NCBI GenBank assembly: GCA_965262875.1
Contig: OZ253569.1
Span: 124,001-188,000 of the forward strand
Source: JBALVT01 sp965262875
Lineage (GTDB): Bacteria; Pseudomonadota; Gammaproteobacteria; Pseudomonadales; Halieaceae
Reading direction: 5' to 3'
Length of the DNA: 64,000 bases
Under the pieces are notes generated by a model. That model did no database searches. It saw nothing but the letters and a program-made list of their open reading frames with translations, and had not been told where the DNA came from. A program made the translations under genes and the position numbers. Of the stretch, positions 10,236 through 18,529 are shown one piece after another. Position 1 is the stretch's first letter, and the number at the start of each line of letters is the position of its first letter.

Positions 10236-10989
10236 TATCGAGCAACTCAAACAGCAGGCACTTGAACTGAAGCTCCACGGCGTGCTGGCGCACTGGGGCG
10301 AGATCACCGACGAGCAATACCCCTGGCGGGCACAGCTCATCGCCTGGGAGCTTGCCGAGCGCAAACAGCGCTCACTCGAACGGCGCCTGAGCAGCGCCAG
10401 GCTGGGCCGGTTCAAACCGATGAGTGAGTTTGACTGGCAGTGGCCAAGCGCTATCGACCCACAAGCGATTCATGCCCTGATGCAACTGGGTTTTATGGAC
10501 ACGGCCAGCAATATTATCCTGCTGGGCAGCAACGGCGTGGGCAAATCGATGATCGCCCAGAACCTGGGGTATAACGCTGTCATGCACGGCTATACGGCGC
10601 TGTTTACCACCGCAGCGGCGATGCTCAACGACCTGGCAGGTCAGGATGGCGCCAATGCCCTGCAGCGTCGATTGAAACACTACGCCAGGCCTGCCTTGCT
10701 GGTAATTGATGAAGTGGGCTACCTCTCCTACAGCAATCGTCATGCTGACTTGCTGTTTGAAATCATCAACCGGCGCTATGAGAAATGTTCAACTTTGGTG
10801 ACAACGAACCGTCCGTTTGGCGAGTGGAATGACGTGTTCCCCAATGCCGCGTGTGTGGTCTCCCTGATTGACCGTTTAGTCCATCACAGCGAGGTCATCG
10901 CCATTGAGGGTGAGTCGTACCGCATGAAGGAAGCGCAGGAGTGTGCGTCGAAGCGGCGCGAGACCAAAAAGCGAGGAAAGGCTAAATGA
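10228..10989 (+). CDS. istB: IS21 helper ATPase IstB
   Basis: 253 residues from ATG 10228, which overlaps the istA stop by 8 bases. AGGAG at 10214-10218 is nine bases upstream, supporting this start over ATG 10219. Walker A GSNGVGKS, Walker B LLVIDEVG and the IstB motif LVTTNRPFGEWNDVF are present. IstB is an AAA+ protein that directs target choice for IstA. The full-length frame indicates a potentially active pair if the element ends survive. Confidence 0.93.
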   Translation: MIDIEQLKQQALELKLHGVLAHWGEITDEQYPWRAQLIAWELAERKQRSLERRLSSARLGRFKPMSEFDWQWPSAIDPQAIHALMQLGFMDTASNIILLGSNGVGKSMIAQNLGYNAVMHGYTALFTTAAAMLNDLAGQDGANALQRRLKHYARPALLVIDEVGYLSYSNRHADLLFEIINRRYEKCSTLVTTNRPFGEWNDVFPNAACVVSLIDRLVHHSEVIAIEGESYRMKEAQECASKRRETKKRGKAK

Positions 10990-11042
10990 AAACCTTAAAA
11001 ATCACAACCTACTGGACGGCTGAACAAGCCGATTGTATTTAT

Positions 11043-12362
11043 GGTTCTTCCGAGTTTCCTATGGGTAAAAGCCAAACAATGGTCAAGAATGTGGTACAAG
11101 AGTCTTTTTTTATGGAGATATTCAAATGAAAGATACCGCGTTGTTTACTCAACTTTTGGGGCTTGGCGACCCATGGAAAATCACGGCTATTACCCCGGAT
11201 CTGACCGACAAATCAATTACCCTCCAGATAGATTGGCCAAAGGGAACGAAAGGCGCGTGTAGTGTCTGCCATGCCCTTTGTTCGGTTTACGACCATCGTG
11301 AGCAACGCACATGGCGACACCTTGATACGATGCAGTTCAAGACGCAGTTAGTTGCTCAGGTTCCGCGTATTCATTGTAAAGCGCATGGAATCAAAAGCCT
11401 GAAAGTACCGTGGGCAGATACGCAGGCACGCTTTACGCATTTATTTGAGCGTTTCGCTATTGATGTGCTGTCGGCTGCCAGCAACAAGACACAGGCCGCA
11501 AAACTACTTGGTCTGTCGTGGGATGAGGTGCATCATATTCAATCCCGAGCAGTGAAAAGAGGGATGGACAGACGCTCTGTTGAGGAAGTGAAACACCTTG
11601 GCATCGATGGAAAAAGTTTTCGCAAGGGGCAATCCTATGCCAGCCTGCTGTACGATTTGAATGCGTCCAGAGTGCTTGAGGTCGTGGCAGATAGAACGAC
11701 GGAAACGGCAACCGCATTGCTGTCCACGCTTCCAGAACAGCAGCGTAATGAAGTAGCTGCTGTTGCCGTGGATATGTGGGTTCCATTTATGACGGCAGTT
11801 GAGGCGACTTTACCGAACGCCGCCATTGTTCACGACAAGTTTCATATCGTCAGTTATCTTACAAAAATGGTTGACCAAGTCAGGCGCAAAGAAAATAAAA
11901 CATTAAGAGCCGCCGGTATCAATGACCTGGTCGGGTCTCGCTATACCTGGTTACGCAATCCCGACAACTGGAGTGAAAAAGATGAAGCCACTTTTTATGG
12001 CCTTCAATCAAAGGGGTTGAAGGTTGCCCGAGCCTGGGCAATCAAAGAGACGCTGCTTGACCTGTGGACTTACAGCTACGATAAACCAGCCCGGGCGTTC
12101 TTTAAGAAAGGGTACTGGTGGGCGACACATTCACGTCTAAAGCCGGTCATATCAGTCGCCAAGATGCTAAAGAAACATCTCGACAACATAATGACTTACT
12201 TGAAACATCGCATCACCAATGCGACCGCAGAAGGATTTAATTCAAAGATTCAGACAATAAAATCGGCTGCCCGAGGATTTAGAAACTTCGAAAACTATCG
12301 AGTTTCAATTCTGTTCCACTGTGGAAAACTCAACCTCTACCCACAGGATTCCCAGTAGAACC
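11043..12362 (+). mobile_element. ISL3 family element, copy A
   Basis: 1320 bp bounded by imperfect inverted repeats: left GGTTCTTCCGAGTTTCC at 11043, right (read inward) GGTTCTACTGGGAATCC ending at 12362. It is the same length as copy B at 61020-62339, which lies in the opposite orientation. The 8-bp flanks (11035-11042 and 12363-12370) do not match, so no target duplication is visible. Confidence 0.92.
11126..12358 (+). CDS. ISL3 family transposase, copy A
   Basis: 410 residues. An N-terminal zinc-finger region with Cys45-x2-Cys48 and the RTWRHLD motif precedes the DDE core with Asp161 (HLGIDGKSF), Asp216 (AVAVDMWVPFM) and a C-terminal Glu in TAEGFNSKIQ. It differs from copy B at about five residues. 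One difference is Gly162 directly after the catalytic Asp, where copy B and most family members have Glu; this may reduce activity. The stop codon lies inside the right inverted repeat. Confidence 0.93.
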   Translation: MKDTALFTQLLGLGDPWKITAITPDLTDKSITLQIDWPKGTKGACSVCHALCSVYDHREQRTWRHLDTMQFKTQLVAQVPRIHCKAHGIKSLKVPWADTQARFTHLFERFAIDVLSAASNKTQAAKLLGLSWDEVHHIQSRAVKRGMDRRSVEEVKHLGIDGKSFRKGQSYASLLYDLNASRVLEVVADRTTETATALLSTLPEQQRNEVAAVAVDMWVPFMTAVEATLPNAAIVHDKFHIVSYLTKMVDQVRRKENKTLRAAGINDLVGSRYTWLRNPDNWSEKDEATFYGLQSKGLKVARAWAIKETLLDLWTYSYDKPARAFFKKGYWWATHSRLKPVISVAKMLKKHLDNIMTYLKHRITNATAEGFNSKIQTIKSAARGFRNFENYRVSILFHCGKLNLYPQDSQ

Positions 12363-12617
12363 TTTTTATTGACCTTGTGTTTAATTTCACCGCTGATGGA
12401 TGGCTTATTTCTGCCCATGGTTTTCGCTATTCCGCCCAGTGTGCACCAGTGTGCAATATTGCTTGTTCATGGCGTAAATGTGCTATCTTTCGGGTGCAGC
12501 CAAATCGAGCTATTTGTTCATGTTTCACTCTTTTTTTGTCAGTTAAAAGAGTAGGCGTGTACCCTTTGGCTGGCTTCTGGCTGTTGCACTTATTAGGTGG
12601 ATTCAAGAGTACTATTA
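12363..12617 (+). other. IS-to-protease interval
   Basis: 255 bases between ISL3 copy A and the protease gene. No gene is recognised. The promoter of the protease gene must lie here or in the ISL3 end. Confidence 0.4.
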
Positions 12618-13520
12618 ATGAAAAAAAATTCTCCAATACTCGTCCTTGGGACTATTGTTCTGTATCTGGCTATCGTCTCCACAAGCGCCTATTCGGTGCC
12701 AATCTACACGCCACAGGACATTGCAATATTGCTGAGCAGAGCAAAGCAGGGAGATACGGTGTCGCAATATCATTTGGGCTATGCCTACGCGCACGGCGAA
12801 ATTGTTGCCAAAGATGAACATGAAGCGATACGTTGGTATCGCAAAGCAGCAGAGAAGGGACATGCAGAGGCGGCGCGACAACTACAAGCGATTGCAGACA
12901 GGCTCTCTATATCGACCGCTCGTCCTGCCGTTAGTGTAAGTGTCGAAGATACACTTATGCCAGCAGAACCGCAGAGCGCTGCCAGCATATTTGAAAAAGT
13001 ATGGCAATCAGTGGTGGTGGTTTCTAACGGCGATGCGCAGGGCAGTGGTGTAGTTATTCAAGCCAATATTGTGGCGACTAACTGCCATGTCGTTAACCAG
13101 GATAGTCCTATTTTCGTGCATAAATTTGTTAATAGTCGTACCGATAAAAACACCACCTTTTATGCAACAATGCGCTATGCTGATCAAGGACGGGATTTTT
13201 GTTTACTGAATGTTGACGCCTTGCAAGGCGTCCCGGTGACGGCTCGCCGATACAACACAATCAGAGTCGGCGAGAAGGTCTATGCCTTGGGCGCTCCCTA
13301 TGGATACGAGTTATCGATTTCAGCAGGGATTGTTTCACAACTGCGGACAATCGACAATAACCGCCAGATTCAAACGGATGCTGCTGTATCACCAGGTTCA
13401 TCAGGTGGCGGCTTGTTTGATGGTGCAGGTAATTTAATCGGCATTATGACTTCTAAAATTGCCGATGAAAGCGTAGAAGGTATTGGTTTCGCCATTCCTG
13501 CGGATTTGGTATTCAGATAG
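12618..13520 (+). CDS. Sel1-repeat and trypsin-like serine protease, secreted
   Basis: 300 residues from ATG 12618. A signal peptide (residues 1-26, ending TSAYS) is followed by a Sel1-type repeat (about 35-90, with YHLGYAYAHG and AIRWYRKAAEKGHAEAARQL), then an S1-type protease domain: His157 in VATNCHVV, Asp193 in GRDFCLLNVD and Ser262 in SPGSSGGGLF. No PDZ domain follows, unlike DegP/HtrA. It should act in the periplasm. It faces a three-gene operon on the other strand with a 60-base convergent gap, and the four genes sit between an ISL3 element and an IS1380-type remnant. The substrate is unknown. Confidence 0.85.
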   Translation: MKKNSPILVLGTIVLYLAIVSTSAYSVPIYTPQDIAILLSRAKQGDTVSQYHLGYAYAHGEIVAKDEHEAIRWYRKAAEKGHAEAARQLQAIADRLSISTARPAVSVSVEDTLMPAEPQSAASIFEKVWQSVVVVSNGDAQGSGVVIQANIVATNCHVVNQDSPIFVHKFVNSRTDKNTTFYATMRYADQGRDFCLLNVDALQGVPVTARRYNTIRVGEKVYALGAPYGYELSISAGIVSQLRTIDNNRQIQTDAAVSPGSSGGGLFDGAGNLIGIMTSKIADESVEGIGFAIPADLVFR

Positions 13521-13580
13521 CGATAATGATACACAGGGCGCAGAACACAGAGCCATCGTCACCTTAAAATTCTACCTCTG

Positions 13581-14603
13581 TCACTTTTTCATCATGCCGA
13601 TGACTTCGTTGGAACATCCCCCCGGGTCTCCAGTGCGAAATGTGCCGCCACCCGCAAAATAACCTTCCCACATGGCTCGGTGGCTGTTTTTTTGTTCAGC
13701 ACGTTTGAGTATCTTATCTGTATCAGCATTTGCTTGATAGCACAGCAATACCTCGGCAAAATTATTTGCCGGTGGCGTTTTGATGTGTTGGGGTGCGTTT
13801 TTTCGCCGCTGATTGATATTGTCCAGAGTCCACTCACCGTGTCGTTTCTTGTATTGGCTAAACCAATCGGCGTTTTGTAGCATGTCAGAGAAGACAACAA
13901 GCCTTTTTGGGAAGTCGCCACTGCCACTATTGGCATCACGCACAACATCTTCTATGCTGCCGATAATATAAGAGCGCGATTGTTCATTGTTTCTTTCCGG
14001 AATAGTCTTAACGGCATCCTTGATTTTTTTGTCCAATTTAGCACGGTTCTCACAAATTTTGTAAATACGCTCACGGTTTACCTCACCGACACGCGGATGA
14101 AATTTAAATGTTTTGGCAATGATGGCAGGGCAGTCTTTTGGGTTAATACTGCGCCCGGCAATATCTTTAATGTCTTCACTGTAGGTCGGGTTGCAGAAGT
14201 CAAACAAGTGAACCCGGGCATTATTTTGATCAGGCTCCATGCGACTAATGGAGAGTCGTTCATGTTGTTTTAGGTTTTCGGATGTTTTTTCGATTAATGC
14301 TTGCAGGTCACTTCGTTGCCTATCCGAGAGCGAGGTGCTGAGGTCCATAAGGATGTAAGTTGTGCCAGCCAGGTCTTCAACCGGACACAGTGACGATTCG
14401 TTGAGGGAGACTTCAATACTTTTCTGACTGCCTGACCAGATGATAAGTAGCGCGACAAAGGCGAAAACAACAATCAGCACATAGCCCCATTTGTTGACGT
14501 TGTCTTCATCACCCTCACCTTGACTTCTCGGTTGGTGATTTTTCCTTGTTCTATGCGGTGGCTCTTCCGCTTCAAACAGTAAATCTTTGAGCTTTTTTGT
14601 CAT
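13581..14603 (-). CDS. membrane-anchored vWA-like protein
   Basis: 340 residues. A charged cytoplasmic N-terminus (1-38) and one membrane segment (about 39-57) precede a periplasmic domain beginning TTYILMDLSTSLSDRQ, whose DxSxS (Asp87, Ser89, Ser91) matches a MIDAS metal site of a von Willebrand A-like fold. A later strand RLVVFSDMLQNADW also fits vWA topology. Its ATG overlaps the stop of the upstream membrane gene (ATGA at 14600-14603), so the two are translationally coupled. vWA domains mediate metal-dependent protein contacts. The function here is not recognised. Confidence 0.65.
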   Translation of the reverse strand: MTKKLKDLLFEAEEPPHRTRKNHQPRSQGEGDEDNVNKWGYVLIVVFAFVALLIIWSGSQKSIEVSLNESSLCPVEDLAGTTYILMDLSTSLSDRQRSDLQALIEKTSENLKQHERLSISRMEPDQNNARVHLFDFCNPTYSEDIKDIAGRSINPKDCPAIIAKTFKFHPRVGEVNRERIYKICENRAKLDKKIKDAVKTIPERNNEQSRSYIIGSIEDVVRDANSGSGDFPKRLVVFSDMLQNADWFSQYKKRHGEWTLDNINQRRKNAPQHIKTPPANNFAEVLLCYQANADTDKILKRAEQKNSHRAMWEGYFAGGGTFRTGDPGGCSNEVIGMMKK

Positions 14604-16294
14604 TGAGAGTTTGCTACCGCGCCAACCCGGGCACTATTAATAATATTATCAAATACTAACTTCGATTCATGAATCAGTGCTGCTCGATCTTTTTTCCACT
14701 GTGTCCGTCCTCCGGAAATGGAGTCTATGCTTCCCTGTGCTTGATTCATATCTTCTTGGTCTTCGTCAAAGAATGCCTTGGTGCCTCCGATATTGGTAAA
14801 ATGCTGTTCAACATCACAGAAAGGACACCCCTGATTGAAGTAAGCTGGAGCAGGGTTAGCTTTAAGCACACGTTTTTTGCAGTTGTTATCACGGTATGTA
14901 GTTACATCATCGCTATAGGCTTGGTGAAGAATACTCGCGTATGCGCTAGATATAATTGCCTTGATATTTTTTAAGGCTGCGGTTTTCCCATGTATGTCGG
15001 TGAAATATTTTTTAGCCTTTTTGCTATTGGCATTTGCCTCCTCATCGGCATCGTCCAAAGCTGTTGTGATTTGTTTTTGCACGCCTTCAAGCGTGCTATC
15101 CCATTGTTTTTCAGCTCGATTGAATGGCTTGTCCACCTCGCTATAGCCGTGAAACTTGTCGAAAAAATGTAGCACTTTCCAGTAGAAAATTGCCAGTGCA
15201 AGAAGATTAATTAGAAAGACAACCAGATTGGTTAAATTGGATAGTAAAGACCTATACCCATCGGTAATAGCATCAATGCCAACATTGTTGGTGAATTCTC
15301 GATAATTTAGCAACAAGCCCAGGCCAAGAAATATGAATGCGCCCACACAGAGATACCCCATTATAGCCGGTATGCGGATGTGGAATAGTTGGTTGCGTCT
15401 CATAAATCGAAACAGGAAGCCGGCAAGGAAAGCCAAAATGAAAATAATGACCACGGCGAAGCCGGCAATTTTAATTGTTTCTGCTCCAATATCATCTTTG
15501 AGAAAAAACCAACTGATAATAAACTCAAGCAAGGCAAAAACACCACCCCAGACAAGCAACGCTTCAAGCGAGGTTTTATCATCGTCCGCCCAATGTGGCA
15601 GCTCGGCTGGTCTCAATTTAAGTGAATCAATAAATGCGTTTCTGTTTTGCGTGGTTTTGGAAAGGATTTCTTGGTTTCTTTGGATGGTGTTTTTGGTTTT
15701 TGCCATATTATTCTGTTCATACTTTGCCGTGACGAGTTCCTTATAAGGTTGCGCTACAATATCGTTTTTAATTTTCTCCAAACCTCTTAAGGCATTACTG
15801 ATGTTTGTCTTGAGGTCAGCCACTGTTGTTTGTGCAAATGTATCCCCAAGTGATTCAAAACGGGTGCGAATTCGTGCCTCGTAACCACCCACAAGTGGTT
15901 CTTTGTCCAATTGTTGCGGAAAAGGTCCCCCATCTCTAAGGGCATCTTCTTTTCCCGCACTCTTTGGGTCGTCAAAACTGTTTTGCAGGGACTCAACCAC
16001 CTTTTCTAGTTCCTTACGAATACGCTGTTCTTCACTGATTTCATTCGGCTCTTCGACAGGTTTCCCTGTCTCTTTTTCGGCTGCCGCCTTCTTGCTTCTT
16101 TTAATGAGTCCAACTGCGATAAGAGCGATGCCCCAACAAAGGGGAGTGAGATAGTCCAATAGAAGGACAATACCTGCGGTCGCGGTGATTAATAGACCAA
16201 CCCCCAGAATTGCCTCCCAACGTAGCGATGATTTTAGTATCGGAATAATGCTTGCAATAGCGACAATTGTGATAAGTAACAGAAGGAAGTTCAT
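14600..16294 (-). CDS. multi-pass membrane protein with coiled coils, unknown
   Basis: 564 residues. Two or three N-terminal membrane segments (about 2-62), then a charged, coiled-coil-prone stretch (about 70-235), four further membrane segments (about 245-385) and a C-terminal helical region with a cysteine cluster GCPFCDVEQH. No known family is recognised. It is coupled by ATGA overlaps both to the small gene before it and to the vWA-like gene after it, so the three products are likely made in fixed ratio and may form one membrane complex. Confidence 0.65.
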   Translation of the reverse strand: MNFLLLLITIVAIASIIPILKSSLRWEAILGVGLLITATAGIVLLLDYLTPLCWGIALIAVGLIKRSKKAAAEKETGKPVEEPNEISEEQRIRKELEKVVESLQNSFDDPKSAGKEDALRDGGPFPQQLDKEPLVGGYEARIRTRFESLGDTFAQTTVADLKTNISNALRGLEKIKNDIVAQPYKELVTAKYEQNNMAKTKNTIQRNQEILSKTTQNRNAFIDSLKLRPAELPHWADDDKTSLEALLVWGGVFALLEFIISWFFLKDDIGAETIKIAGFAVVIIFILAFLAGFLFRFMRRNQLFHIRIPAIMGYLCVGAFIFLGLGLLLNYREFTNNVGIDAITDGYRSLLSNLTNLVVFLINLLALAIFYWKVLHFFDKFHGYSEVDKPFNRAEKQWDSTLEGVQKQITTALDDADEEANANSKKAKKYFTDIHGKTAALKNIKAIISSAYASILHQAYSDDVTTYRDNNCKKRVLKANPAPAYFNQGCPFCDVEQHFTNIGGTKAFFDEDQEDMNQAQGSIDSISGGRTQWKKDRAALIHESKLVFDNIINSARVGAVANSQ

Positions 16295-16485
16295 AAAATT
16301 AGCCTGTCAATTAATAAGAAAAAAGGAGGGGTCAAAATCAGGATGAATCGTGTACCCAGCACAGATGCTGGCGAAAATAACAGCGCTTCACTAAATTGAT
16401 TGCGAGAAATCTTAGATTGTTTTTGCATTGATAGTGCTATTAACTCTCCCTTCTGCCCTTTCCGTGTCAGTTTCCGCTTTTCCAT
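16291..16485 (-). CDS. small basic protein with C-terminal membrane segment
   Basis: 64 residues: a basic N-terminus (MEKRKLTRKGQKGE) and a hydrophobic C-terminal helix (FILILTPPFFLLIDRLIL). The stop overlaps the start of the large membrane protein gene (ATGA at 16291-16294), the same coupling used by the next pair, which argues that it is a real first gene of the operon. No family is recognised. Confidence 0.45.
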   Translation of the reverse strand: MEKRKLTRKGQKGELIALSMQKQSKISRNQFSEALLFSPASVLGTRFILILTPPFFLLIDRLIL

Positions 16486-16611
16486 CCATGGCGAATCCTC
16501 AATAAAATAAAACCACGCTCAATTATCTCGAAAGAGCTGGCTATTCATTCTTGTCAATGGGTCGCGCTCGATTTACTTCCCAAGGTAAAACCATTCCCTG
16601 ATCCATTTAGC

Positions 16612-16845
16612 TCAATATATCCTGAAATGGAATATTTTGAACCATATCCCACATTGGGACCTTTGTCTATTCCGAGGGCTTATACCCGCGATTACTTTTA
16701 GGCGGGGGAAAGTATCAATGCGTTCGGCGAGGCTCAGGGAGTCCATTAACTGACCAATGGCCAATAAACCGGCACGGGAAGTGAGTAAATCGTTCGTTGT
16801 ATCGAGTTTGTAAGGTAGAATAATCGTAAGCCTTGAGTTGTGCAC
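16612..16845 (-). pseudogene. IS1380-type (DDE group 1) transposase N-terminal remnant
   Basis: About 77 codons whose first part (NDLLTSRAGLLAIGQLMD, SLSLAERIDTFPR) matches the conserved start of IS1380-like transposases (LTSRAGL, then LSERID). Homology ends after about 50 residues. The rest of the element is absent, and the stretches on either side (16486-16611 and 16846-16890) show nothing further. Confidence 0.6.
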
Positions 16846-17068
16846 CCATTGGGTGATGGAGGGTTTTGTTGCTAACCATTATACAGCCAGGGCTTTCTAC
16901 GGTTTAGGGATTTCTATCTGGGGATCCGGGGATAGGCATACCGCAATCGCTTTTAGCGGCGCGACGTCTGTTCTATAGATTTTGAAAGCGATTTAATACG
17001 TCTCGATAATTGACCGGGGAAACCTCAGCTTCGGGGCGCTCAACGAGCGGGCGAATCAAATTGCACAC

Positions 17069-18496
17069 ATGCTCGGAGCGCAGGGCTATCATAGAGGCGA
17101 TAGTATCGCCATATTGTGCGGAAATCGGCCCGAATTTGTCGAAGTACGTTTCGCGGCTCACCGATTGGGTGCCAGGCTCACAACGGTAAACTGGCACCTC
17201 GCTCCCGAGGAGGTCGCGTATATAGTCGATGATTGCGATGCTATAGCGCTGTTCGCCGACGTCCGCGCCACAGAATCAGCCGTACAAGCGATCGCTGAAG
17301 CCGCATCTTTGCAGGTAAAGCTCGCGATCGGTGGCGACATCGAAGGCTTCGAGAACTACGACGAGGTTCTGGGGGAGTATCCAACGAGCGATATTGAAAA
17401 CCCAAGTCTTGGCGGTGTTATGCAGTACACCTCGGGCACAACCGGTCGACCCAAGGGCGTGCTGAGAAAGCAACCAGACCCCGAGGCTGCAGCTGGAATG
17501 CAGGAACTTCTATCCGCTGTATTTCAATTCGAACCCGAAGCGGGGCAGGACAAGTCCCTGGTGACCGGGCCACTGTATCACTCGGGGCCATTCAATCTGA
17601 CCATGACCACGCCACTGACATCGGGTATTGGCATTGTACTGATGGACAAATGGCACCCACTGGACACCTTAAAGCTCATCGAGCAGCACAAAATTACTCA
17701 CGGGTTCTTCGTGCCGACCATGTTTATGCGATTGCTGGAACTGCCCGACGAACAACGACAGCGATACGAGCTTTCATCACTGCGCTTTCTAATGCACGGG
17801 GCAGCACCTTGCTCGGTATCTACCAAGCGGCAAATGCTGGATTGGCTGGGGCCCATCATCTGGGAAATGTTCGCAGGCACTGAGGGGCCCGGCACTATCG
17901 TGGGTCCACAGGAGTGGCTGGAAAAACCCGGGACCGTCGGCAGACCAGGGCCGTCGCAGATGAAAATTCTGGATGACAACGACATTGAACTACCTACGGG
18001 AAAGGAAGGTCAAATCTGGGTCATCAATCCCAAAGACAGTCAGTTTGAATATTACAAGTCTCCCCAGAAAACCGCGGACGCCCAACGCGATGGCTACTTC
18101 ACGGCGGGCGATATCGGCTATATCGTTGAAGATGGTTACGTTTTTCTAACCGGTCGTAGCGCAGAGACGATTATTTCCGGGGGCGTGAACATCTATCCTC
18201 AGGAAATTGACAATGTACTGCTAGCGCACCCCAAAATTTCCGACGTAGCCTGTGTGGGCGTCCCTCATCCCGACCTGGGCGAAGAGGTAAAAGCCGTTGT
18301 CCAACTACTGGCAGATGAAACGCCCAGCGAATTGCTCGCCCGGGAGATATTGGATTTCTGCCAGCCGAATCTGGCAAAGCAGAAATGGCCGCGCTCGGTG
18401 GATTTCGTAGACAGTCTTCCGCGCAGCGAAGCGGGCAAAGTCTATCGTCGACAATTGCGGGACAAGTACTGGAAAGACCACGATAAAAAAATCTAA
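17069..18496 (+). CDS. acyl-CoA synthetase (AMP-forming), N-terminus eroded
   Basis: 475 residues from the first ATG. AMP-binding motifs: MQYTSGTTGRPKGVLRK, GTEGPGT, YFTAGDIGYIVEDGYVFLTGR and the C-terminal lysine region LPRSEAGKVYRRQLRD. Family homology continues in frame upstream of the ATG (SFGALNERANQIAHML, from about 17012) to a stop at 16994-16996, so the ATG is not the original start and some 30-50 residues are missing. The same frame at about 16898-16975 again looks like such an N-terminus (HTAIAFSGATSVL) but is separated by two stops. It activates a carboxylic acid for the two acyl-CoA dehydrogenases that follow. Confidence 0.8.
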   Translation: MLGAQGYHRGDSIAILCGNRPEFVEVRFAAHRLGARLTTVNWHLAPEEVAYIVDDCDAIALFADVRATESAVQAIAEAASLQVKLAIGGDIEGFENYDEVLGEYPTSDIENPSLGGVMQYTSGTTGRPKGVLRKQPDPEAAAGMQELLSAVFQFEPEAGQDKSLVTGPLYHSGPFNLTMTTPLTSGIGIVLMDKWHPLDTLKLIEQHKITHGFFVPTMFMRLLELPDEQRQRYELSSLRFLMHGAAPCSVSTKRQMLDWLGPIIWEMFAGTEGPGTIVGPQEWLEKPGTVGRPGPSQMKILDDNDIELPTGKEGQIWVINPKDSQFEYYKSPQKTADAQRDGYFTAGDIGYIVEDGYVFLTGRSAETIISGGVNIYPQEIDNVLLAHPKISDVACVGVPHPDLGEEVKAVVQLLADETPSELLAREILDFCQPNLAKQKWPRSVDFVDSLPRSEAGKVYRRQLRDKYWKDHDKKI

Positions 18497-18529
18497 CGCG
18501 ACTATCTTGCGCAGCAAAAAGGTTCAACT

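Larger units (their letters stand above)
8736..10989 (+). mobile_element. IS21 family element (istA-istB), ends unresolved
   Basis: Contains complete istA and istB. The right end cannot be assigned because ISL3 copy A starts at 11043, only 53 bases after istB, and no terminal repeat typical of IS21 was recognised between them. ISL3 may have inserted into, or deleted, the IS21 right end. Confidence 0.8.
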
